DNA of 5,817 nt from positions 1-5,817 of the forward strand of contig JAUXNR010000656.1 of assembly GCA_030682755.1 (NCBI GenBank), written 5' to 3'. The translations under genes were made by a program, and so were the position numbers. Shown here in pieces: positions 1 through 5,817 of the stretch. How positions within the stretch are numbered: the stretch's first letter is position 1; each line of letters opens with the position of its first letter. The notes below the pieces were generated by a model that saw nothing but the letters and a program-made list of their open reading frames with translations, was not told where the DNA came from and made no database searches. Source of the DNA: Flavobacterium sp. (GTDB taxonomy: Bacteria > Bacteroidota > Bacteroidia > Flavobacteriales > Flavobacteriaceae).

Positions 1-2231
1 AATACAAACACTTTCTGGATAAATTTGGAGAAGAAGGAAATTTGATTGTAATTGGTGTTCAAGATTCCACTTTTTTTACCACTAAATCATTTGAAGCTTG
101 GTCAAAAATGATGGAAAAATTCAGAACCAACAAAGCAATTGAATTTGTTATTTCTGTTGAAACCCTTCAAAAACTACAAAAAAATCTAAAAGACGAAAGC
201 TTTGAACTTGTTCCGCTTTTTAATCCGAATAAAGTTAAAAATGATGCATATCTGGCTGAAATAAAAAACGAACTGTTTGACAAACTGGTTTTTTATGAAA
301 GCTTACTCTATAATAAAGAAACGGGCACTATTCGGTCGGCAATATATATTGATAAAAAAATTGTAAATACTCAAGCTCGAAAAACATTTATTGACGATGT
401 TTTACTTCCGGAAATAAAATTATTTGAAGAACAAACCGGCATTGACCTTCGGGTTTCCGGAATGCCTTACATACGAACGTTGAATTCTCAAAACATCATT
501 GATGAAATTGGCTTGTTTGTGCTTGCGGCTTTATTAATCACATCCCTAATTTTCTTTTTCTTTTTCAGAAGTTACAGAGCTACATTTATTTCAATGTGTG
601 TTGTAATTATTGGAGTGATGTGGGCCTTTGGAACACTCGGATTGTTAGGATTTGAAATAACGGTATTAACGGCAATCATTCCGCCTTTAATTATTGTTAT
701 CGGAATTCCGAACTGTATCTTTCTTATCAACAAATACCAACAGGAAGTAAAGAATCACGGTAATCAAGCAAAATCTTTACAGCGTGTCATTTCAAAAGTA
801 GGAAATGCAACGTTGATGACCAATCTTACCACCGCTGCCGGGTTTGCCACATTCATTATTACAGATAGTGAATTGTTAACTGAGTTTGGTATTGTTGCAT
901 CCTTAAACATCATTTTGTTGTTTATTTTATGTTTGTTAGTGATTCCAATCATTTACAGTTTTATGCCTTTGCCAAAGGAAAAACATTTAAATCATTTAAA
1001 TAAAACCTATACCAAAACTTTTGTAAATTGGATTGAAAGCACCGTTAAAGAAAAAAGTATTTCAATATATATTACAGCTGTTGTGCTTTTAGTTGTCAGC
1101 ATTATTGGTATTTATCAAATACGAATTTCGGGTAGTTTAATTGAAGACATGCCCAAAAAGACTGATTTTTTTAGAGACATTGTGTTTTTTGAGAATGAAT
1201 TTGACGGCGTAATGCCACTTGAAATCATGATTGACACCAAACGGAAAAAAGGTGTTATGAAATTATCAACCTTACGAAAAATGGATGAACTTCAGGAAAC
1301 CATAAATGAAATTCCCGAATTATCAAAACCATCATCCATTGTCAACTTGGTTAAATATTCCAAACAAACCTATTATAATGATAATCCGGAATATTATGAA
1401 CTTCCAACGGCTCAAGAACAAGGTTTTATCATGACCTATGCAAAAAATGCGACCAAAGGCGGTAAAGAAAATTTAATGAAAAGCTATGTGGACAGCACCG
1501 GTCAATATGCCAGAATTACCACTTTCATGAAAGATATTGGAACTGATAAAATGATAAAAATAGAGGAAAAATTATGGGATAAAATAAACAAAGTATTTCC
1601 TCCTGATCAGTTCAAAGTTACGTTAACCGGAAAGGCTTTGGTTTTTCAAAAAGGAACCACATATCTTGTTGACAATTTAGTATTATCATTGCTTTTTGCC
1701 ATATTTTTGATATCCTTATTTATGGCGTATTTATTCCGCTCGTTTAAAATGATTTTGGTTTCGTTATTGCCAAACATTTTACCGTTGTTAATCACTGCCG
1801 GAATGATGGGTTATTTGGGAGTTCCCATAAAACCTTCAACCATATTGGTGTTTAGTATTGCTTTTGGAATTTCTGTTGACGACACCATTCACTTTTTGGC
1901 CAAATACAGACAAGAATTGAAAGCAAACAATTGGAAAATCAGAAAATCGGTATTTAATGCTTTACGAGAAACAGGTGTTAGTATGTTTTATACTTCAATT
2001 GTTTTATTCTTTGGTTTTTCTGTATTTATGATTTCCAGTTTTGGCGGAACTGTTGCTTTGGGAGGATTGGTATCTGCCACTTTATTATTTGCAATGTTAT
2101 CCAATCTGTTATTATTACCGGCATTATTACTGTCATTAGAAAAAACAATTGCAAACGAACAAGCCTTTATTGAACCAAAAATTGACATTCTTGTGGAAGA
2201 AAGTGACGAAAAAGACGAAATCAATAATTAA
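1..2231 (+). CDS. RND-superfamily (MMPL/COG1033-type) exporter, 5' end missing
   Basis: This is an inner-membrane exporter of the RND superfamily, presumably driven by proton motive force; the substrate cannot be told. The frame is open to the left edge (first full codon at 3), so the TTG at 42 is internal and not a start. 742 codons are visible; TM1 and the start of the first periplasmic loop lie upstream. Visible layout: rest of loop 1 (to about 495), a TM2-TM6 block (about 500-965), TM7 (about 1060-1125), loop 2 (about 1126-1670), and a TM8-TM12 block (about 1676-2120), followed by a short acidic cytoplasmic tail. The second half carries the [11 protein letters not shown] motif, with the Asp pair at 1878-1883, as expected for proton-relay residues in TM10. 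The equivalent place in the first half reads [12 protein letters not shown] (about 700-738), with no acidic pair. The two-half architecture makes the family call safe. The gene is followed 41 bases later by asnS, with no clear terminator between them. Confidence 0.93.
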   Translation, partial: YKHFLDKFGEEGNLIVIGVQDSTFFTTKSFEAWSKMMEKFRTNKAIEFVISVETLQKLQKNLKDESFELVPLFNPNKVKNDAYLAEIKNELFDKLVFYESLLYNKETGTIRSAIYIDKKIVNTQARKTFIDDVLLPEIKLFEEQTGIDLRVSGMPYIRTLNSQNIIDEIGLFVLAALLITSLIFFFFFRSYRATFISMCVVIIGVMWAFGTLGLLGFEITVLTAIIPPLIIVIGIPNCIFLINKYQQEVKNHGNQAKSLQRVISKVGNATLMTNLTTAAGFATFIITDSELLTEFGIVASLNIILLFILCLLVIPIIYSFMPLPKEKHLNHLNKTYTKTFVNWIESTVKEKSISIYITAVVLLVVSIIGIYQIRISGSLIEDMPKKTDFFRDIVFFENEFDGVMPLEIMIDTKRKKGVMKLSTLRKMDELQETINEIPELSKPSSIVNLVKYSKQTYYNDNPEYYELPTAQEQGFIMTYAKNATKGGKENLMKSYVDSTGQYARITTFMKDIGTDKMIKIEEKLWDKINKVFPPDQFKVTLTGKALVFQKGTTYLVDNLVLSLLFAIFLISLFMAYLFRSFKMILVSLLPNILPLLITAGMMGYLGVPIKPSTILVFSIAFGISVDDTIHFLAKYRQELKANNWKIRKSVFNALRETGVSMFYTSIVLFFGFSVFMISSFGGTVALGGLVSATLLFAMLSNLLLLPALLLSLEKTIANEQAFIEPKIDILVEESDEKDEINN

Positions 2232-2249
2232 TAAAAAAATACATTCAAG

Positions 2250-2257
2250 TATATTTG
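2250..2257 (+). promoter_or_regulatory. Possible Bacteroidota-type -7 promoter element for asnS
   Basis: The bases TATATTTG match the TAnnTTTG -7 consensus known for Bacteroides and Flavobacterium sigma-ABfr-type promoters. The element sits 15 bases before the ATG at 2273, so a transcript would begin only about 5-15 bases before the start codon. A matching upstream TTG/TTTG (-33) box is not convincing: only TTA-type sequence lies at a suitable distance (about 2228). The element falls in the gap after the exporter gene, which is where an independent asnS promoter would be expected. The call rests on one motif in AT-rich DNA. Confidence 0.45.
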
Positions 2258-2272
2258 TATTCAGAAATAGAA

Positions 2273-3715
2273 ATGAAAATGAAAAACAACAAAAAAGTAA
2301 AAGAATTATTAAACGCCACAACTATCCTTAACGACATTAACGTTAAAGGTTGGGTAAGAACATTCAGAAACAACCAATTTATTGCTTTAAATGACGGTTC
2401 TACCCTTCACAACATTCAATGTGTAGTAGATTTTGAAAACACGCCTGAAAACATCTTAAAAAGAATTACAACAGGTGCTGCCTTATCTATTTCCGGAAAT
2501 TTAGTTGAAAGTAAAGGTGCCGGTCAAAAATATGAGATTCAAGTTTTGCAATTGGAAATTTTAGGTGATTCGGATGCTGAAAAATATCCGATGCAACCCA
2601 AAAAACATTCCTTAGAATTTCTAAGAGAAAATGCCCATCTTCGTGTTAGAACCAATGCATTTGGAGCCATCATGAGAGTACGATCTACTTTATCATTTGC
2701 AGTACATCAGTATTTTCAAGAGCGAGGATTTTTCTACGTAAATACGCCAATTATTACTGGGTCTGATGCAGAAGGTGCTGGCGAAATGTTTAAAGTAACC
2801 GCTTTACCTTTTGACAAAACACCGCGTACTGAAGAAGGAAAAGTAAATTATAAAGAAGACTTTTTTGGAAAGGAAACCAACCTAACCGTTTCAGGTCAAT
2901 TGGAAGCAGAAACCTATGCCATGGCTTTAGGTCAAGTGTATACTTTTGGTCCAACGTTTAGAGCAGAAAACTCCAACACATCACGTCACTTGGCAGAATT
3001 TTGGATGATTGAACCGGAAGTTGCCTTTAATGATTTGGATGCCAACATGGATTTGGCCGAAGATTTTATTAAATATGTCATCAAATATACGGTTGACAAA
3101 TGTGCTGATGATCTTAAATTTTTAGAAGGTAGGTTGTTGGATGAAGAAAAATCAAAACCTCAAAATGAGCGAAGTGAAATGAGTTTAATGGAAAAATTGA
3201 ATTTCGTAATGGAAAACAATTTTAAAAGAGTAACTTACACAGAAGCTATAGACATTTTACGTAATTCTAAACCAAATAAAAACAAGAAATTCCAATATTT
3301 AATTGACGAATGGGGTGCTGATTTACAAAGTGAACACGAACGCTTTTTGGTTGAAAAACACTTCAAATGTCCGGTAATTTTGTTTGATTATCCGGCAAAA
3401 ATAAAAGCATTTTACATGCGTTTAAATGAAGATGGAAAAACCGTAAGAGCCATGGATATTTTATTCCCCGGAATAGGTGAAATTGTGGGCGGTTCGCAAA
3501 GAGAAGAACGTCATGATGTTTTAGTTGAAAAAATGAAAGCTCTTGGCATTGACGAAGAAGAATTATGGTGGTATTTAGATACCCGAAAATTCGGAACTGC
3601 AGTGCATTCCGGTTTCGGATTAGGCTTTGAACGTTTGGTATTATTTGTTACCGGAATGACAAACATTCGTGATGTAATTCCGTTTCCAAGAACACCACAA
3701 AATGCAGAATTTTAA
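2273..3715 (+). CDS. asnS: Asparaginyl-tRNA synthetase (class II aaRS)
   Basis: AsnRS joins asparagine to tRNA-Asn in the cytoplasm using ATP. With the ATG at 2273 the protein has 480 residues, against 466 in E. coli. An N-terminal OB-fold that binds the anticodon (about residues 15-110, with GWVRTFRNN) is followed by the class II catalytic core: motif 1 region (about 135-175, ending [10 protein letters not shown]), motif 2 ([20 protein letters not shown], with Arg230 and Glu232), and motif 3 (GFGLGFER, 447-454), then the C-terminal [11 protein letters not shown] typical of AsnRS. Near-identity to E. coli AsnRS across these blocks separates it from AspRS. About 13 extra residues relative to E. 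coli lie around 3121-3190, before the [10 protein letters not shown] segment, and account for most of the length difference. Start choice: an in-frame TTG at 2255 is possible but overlaps the -7 element; ATG 2273 and ATG 2279 are both plausible in A-rich context, without a Shine-Dalgarno. The gene is probably transcribed from its own promoter. Confidence 0.97.
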   Translation: MKMKNNKKVKELLNATTILNDINVKGWVRTFRNNQFIALNDGSTLHNIQCVVDFENTPENILKRITTGAALSISGNLVESKGAGQKYEIQVLQLEILGDSDAEKYPMQPKKHSLEFLRENAHLRVRTNAFGAIMRVRSTLSFAVHQYFQERGFFYVNTPIITGSDAEGAGEMFKVTALPFDKTPRTEEGKVNYKEDFFGKETNLTVSGQLEAETYAMALGQVYTFGPTFRAENSNTSRHLAEFWMIEPEVAFNDLDANMDLAEDFIKYVIKYTVDKCADDLKFLEGRLLDEEKSKPQNERSEMSLMEKLNFVMENNFKRVTYTEAIDILRNSKPNKNKKFQYLIDEWGADLQSEHERFLVEKHFKCPVILFDYPAKIKAFYMRLNEDGKTVRAMDILFPGIGEIVGGSQREERHDVLVEKMKALGIDEEELWWYLDTRKFGTAVHSGFGLGFERLVLFVTGMTNIRDVIPFPRTPQNAEF

Positions 3716-3722
3716 TAAACTT

Positions 3723-3798
3723 GGTTAAAAGTTTAAGAATTTAAAAGTTTAAAAGAAATCTGGTTATTTAATTTAACTCAACTTTTAAACTTTTAACC
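3723..3798. repeat. AT-rich palindromic repeat between asnS and rpoN
   Basis: The 110-base gap holds a unit, TTAAAAGTTTAA, occurring directly at 3725-3736 and 3741-3752 and inverted at 3785-3796. Two perfect pairings are therefore possible: 3723-3736 with 3785-3798 (14 bp, GGTTAAAAGTTTAA) or 3741-3755 with 3782-3796 (15 bp, 26-base loop), so alternative hairpins compete for one right arm. No T-run follows the right arm, so it is not a textbook intrinsic terminator. It could still end or attenuate asnS transcription, protect the 3' end, or be a copy of a dispersed flavobacterial intergenic repeat. Apart from this element the gap shows only an A-rich leader before the rpoN ATG; I see no clear TAnnTTTG promoter there. 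Confidence 0.8.
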
Positions 3799-3825
3799 TC
3801 TTACACTAATAAACATAAATAAAAA

Positions 3826-5289
3826 ATGTTAAAACAAAATCTACAATTCAAATTATCTCAAAAATTATCTCCACAACAAATCCAGTTGATGAAGTTAATT
3901 CAATTGCCTACGCAGGCATTTGAACAACGTCTCAAGGAAGAAATGAATGAAAATCCGGCATTAGAAGGCGGAAAAGAAGAAGGTGATTTGGAAGACGATT
4001 ACGAAAAAGATGAGTTTGACGATTATGAAGAAGATGAATTTGACCGTATTGATGCCGAAGACATTAATATTGATGAATATTTAAGCAACGACGAAACACC
4101 CGAATACAAATTACAATCCAACAATTACAGTGATGATGATGACGATCGCGAAATGCCTTTTGCTGCTCCGGTTACGTTTCATCAGGATTTAATAAACCAA
4201 CTCAACACGTTTATCTTATCTGATGATGATAAAGATATTGCTGAATTCTTAGTAGGAAGTATTGATGATATGGGTTATATCCGAAGATCTTATCAAGATA
4301 TTGTTGATGATTTGGCCTTTACACAAGGTATTTATACCGACGAAGCAAACGTTGAACGTGTGTTACATATCATTCACGAGTTGGAGCCCGCAGGAGTTGG
4401 AGCAAGAGATTTACAAGAATGTCTACTCTTACAATTAAAACATAAAACTCCAACAGAATCAATCACGTTAGCGATAGATATCATTGAGAATCAATTTGAA
4501 GCATTTACCAAAAAACACTATGATAAATTGCTTCAAAAATATGGTATATCAAAAGAATTATTAAAGAAAACCATTGAAGAAATTGAAAAACTCAATCCGA
4601 AACCGGGTGGTGCTTTTACAGGAAATAATAAAATTATAGAGCATGTTGTTCCTGATTTTACAATCCGAATCAATGAAGGTGAACTTGAACTTTTATTAAA
4701 CGGCAGAAATGCTCCCGAGCTTCACGTGTCTAAAGATTATCAGGAAATGCTTCAAGGCTATAAAGATTCGCGAGAGAAATCAAATGCTCAAAAAGAAGCT
4801 GTTCAGTTTATAAAACAAAAGCTTGATTCTGCAAAATGGTTTATTGACGCCATCAGACAACGTCAGGAAACGCTTTATGTTACTATGAATGCCATCATGC
4901 ATTATCAGGAAGAATACTTCCTTGAAGGTGATGAAACAAAACTAAAACCAATGATTCTCAAGGATATTGCTGATTTAATTGGTTTAGATATTTCTACGGT
5001 TTCTCGGGTTGCAAACAGCAAATATGTTGACACGCCCTATGGCACAAAACTGATTAAAGAATTTTTCTCAGAAGCCATGAAAAATGATCAAGGTGAAGAT
5101 GTGTCAACGTTGGAAATTAAAAAAATCCTTCAAAACGTTATTGAGGAGGAAGATAAAAGAAAACCATTACCTGATGATCAGTTAGCAGATATTTTAAAAG
5201 AAAAAGGCTATCCCATTGCAAGAAGAACTATTGCAAAATACCGTGAACAACTTGATATTCCGGTGGCCAGAATGCGTAAAAAAATATAA
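3826..5289 (+). CDS. rpoN: RNA polymerase sigma-54 factor
   Basis: Sigma-54 directs RNA polymerase to -24/-12 promoters, and open-complex formation needs an AAA+ enhancer-binding protein. The 487 residues match the family's usual length (477 in E. coli). Region I (residues 1-46) is the Gln/Leu-rich activator-interacting domain (QKLSPQQIQLMKLIQLP, ending NENPAL). Region II (about 47-112) is very acidic and includes a tandem DDYEKDEF/DDYEEDEF repeat and a five-Asp run at 103-107. The core-binding domain covers about 115-340. The helix-turn-helix (about 375-400, with ISTVSRVANSKY) reads the -12 region. The RpoN box ARRTIAKYRE (465-474) reads the -24 element and is intact. The start is the ATG after an A-rich leader; region I begins right at it, so it needs no extension. 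No promoter is obvious in the 110-base gap upstream. The stop abuts the next gene's GTG. No enhancer-binding protein gene is in the window. Confidence 0.98.
   Translation: MLKQNLQFKLSQKLSPQQIQLMKLIQLPTQAFEQRLKEEMNENPALEGGKEEGDLEDDYEKDEFDDYEEDEFDRIDAEDINIDEYLSNDETPEYKLQSNNYSDDDDDREMPFAAPVTFHQDLINQLNTFILSDDDKDIAEFLVGSIDDMGYIRRSYQDIVDDLAFTQGIYTDEANVERVLHIIHELEPAGVGARDLQECLLLQLKHKTPTESITLAIDIIENQFEAFTKKHYDKLLQKYGISKELLKKTIEEIEKLNPKPGGAFTGNNKIIEHVVPDFTIRINEGELELLLNGRNAPELHVSKDYQEMLQGYKDSREKSNAQKEAVQFIKQKLDSAKWFIDAIRQRQETLYVTMNAIMHYQEEYFLEGDETKLKPMILKDIADLIGLDISTVSRVANSKYVDTPYGTKLIKEFFSEAMKNDQGEDVSTLEIKKILQNVIEEEDKRKPLPDDQLADILKEKGYPIARRTIAKYREQLDIPVARMRKKI
3994..4041 (+). repeat. 24-bp tandem duplication inside rpoN (acidic region II)
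   Basis: Positions 3994-4017 and 4018-4041 encode DDYEKDEF and DDYEEDEF back to back (residues 57-72). The two 24-base copies differ at three positions: two synonymous changes and one Lys/Glu change. This looks like an in-frame duplication that lengthened the acidic linker between region I and the core-binding domain. Chance convergence in a low-complexity acidic stretch is an alternative. Confidence 0.75.
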
Positions 5290-5817
5290 GTGGTTGTTTT
5301 TAAAAAAATACTACCCCTGTTTTCATATCTTTTTCACCCGTTATTTACGGCCTTTTTTGCTACTGCTTTTTATTTTAGTATCACTTCGCAATTCTATGTT
5401 TGGCAAGAGATTTTTCTCTATTCCATTCAAGTTGTTTTATTAACGTTGTTGTTGCCGCTTTCCATATTCTTCTTATTACTTTCAACCGGAAAGATTGACT
5501 CCATTATGGTTGAAAATAAATCACAACGAAAAACACCTTTGATTTTAAATGCCAGTTTACTTTTGGTTTTAATTCTTAAAAGCATCACTTATGATAAAGT
5601 GCCGGAATTGTTTTTCTTTTTCTTAGGAGGAATAATTAGCTCACTGCTTGCGTTACTCTTTTTGTATTTTGATAAAAAAATCAGCATTCATTTAATTGGA
5701 ATAAGTGCTTTAACTTGCTTTATCATTGGCATTAGTTTAGCCTTTGAAGTGGATTTGCTTTACACAATCAGTTTTTTTATTGTCATGATTGGCTTGGTTG
5801 CCAGTTCAAGATTGGTG
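5290..5817 (+). CDS. Multi-pass membrane protein coupled to rpoN, 3' end missing; possibly PAP2-related
   Basis: This frame is open from a GTG directly after the rpoN TAA to the window edge: 176 codons without a stop. As it shares the rpoN frame it cannot start earlier. GTG 5290 is the first usable codon, and the conserved-looking N-terminus KKILPLFSYLFHPL follows at once; the next in-frame ATG is far inside (about 5506). About six hydrophobic segments can be seen, near residues 10-30, 41-64, 83-100, 107-127, 133-152 and 156-172. The TM2-TM3 loop carries SQRKTP (78-83). Later segments show KISIHLIG (130-137) and SSRL (172-175), which recall, but do not prove, the SGH and SR-x-H motifs of PAP2 phosphatases. 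From memory, Bacteroidota have such SYLFHP-type membrane proteins, often called hypothetical or loosely PAP2-like. The function is unknown. The zero-base gap implies co-transcription and translational coupling with rpoN. Confidence 0.85.
   Translation, partial: MVVFKKILPLFSYLFHPLFTAFFATAFYFSITSQFYVWQEIFLYSIQVVLLTLLLPLSIFFLLLSTGKIDSIMVENKSQRKTPLILNASLLLVLILKSITYDKVPELFFFFLGGIISSLLALLFLYFDKKISIHLIGISALTCFIIGISLAFEVDLLYTISFFIVMIGLVASSRLV

Noticed and set aside
42..44. TTG as the true start of the exporter gene
   Set aside because: The frame stays open to the left edge, with RND-like residues (KFGEEGN) before it, and TM1 of the first half is missing, so the gene begins outside the window.
764..952. 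Minus-strand ORF of 62 residues
   Set aside because: It lies wholly inside the exporter, antisense to its membrane segments, and resembles no known protein; it is a shadow.
1988..2331. Small ORFs on both strands around the exporter-asnS junction
   Set aside because: They overlap the well-supported exporter or asnS coding sequence in other frames and have low-complexity Asn/Lys/Phe-rich products that reflect AT-rich DNA.
2939..2950. TACTTTTG as a -7 promoter element
   Set aside because: It encodes motif 2 residues of AsnRS, far from any gene start; this is a chance match in AT-rich coding DNA.
3723..3798. Intrinsic terminator
   Set aside because: There is a strong inverted repeat, but no T-run after either arm on either strand and the stem is almost entirely A/T, so I list it as a repeat instead.
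5036..5060. TGGCAC as a sigma-54 -24 element
   Set aside because: No TTGC-type -12 element follows at the right spacing, and it lies inside the rpoN coding sequence.
5216..5443. 75-residue ORF spanning the rpoN end
   Set aside because: It is out of frame with both rpoN, whose RpoN box it overlaps, and the downstream membrane protein; it is a shadow that hides the real gene at 5290.

Overview
The window reads as chromosomal, housekeeping-type DNA from a member of the Bacteroidota, most likely a flavobacterium (Flavobacteriaceae). The evidence is strongly AT-rich DNA, the absence of Shine-Dalgarno motifs with A-rich stretches before the starts, a TAnnTTTG-type -7 element before asnS, and protein sequences that resemble flavobacterial versions of known families. 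All four genes lie on the + strand and fill almost the whole window.

Layout. Positions 1-2231 hold the 3' part of an RND-superfamily (MMPL/COG1033-type) membrane exporter whose N-terminus lies outside the window. A 41-base gap with a likely promoter leads to asnS (2273-3715), a complete asparaginyl-tRNA synthetase. A 110-base gap (3716-3825) contains an AT-rich palindromic repeat and precedes rpoN (3826-5289), a complete sigma-54 factor with an intact RpoN box. The rpoN stop codon is followed with no gap by a GTG that opens a fourth frame (5290-5817). This frame encodes a multi-pass membrane protein cut off by the right edge. It is easily missed because it begins with GTG and has no stop in the window.

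How the genes relate. asnS supplies Asn-tRNA for translation and rpoN supplies the alternative sigma factor that works with AAA+ enhancer-binding proteins. The zero-gap junction suggests that rpoN and the membrane protein are co-transcribed and translationally coupled. The exporter and asnS share a strand but need not share a transcript. No mobile element, tRNA, rRNA, CRISPR array or defence gene is visible, and I see no convincing new multi-gene system. The points most worth a second look are the hidden membrane protein coupled to rpoN, the palindromic repeat in front of rpoN, a small tandem duplication in the acidic region of RpoN, and the loss of the acidic pair in the first half of the exporter.
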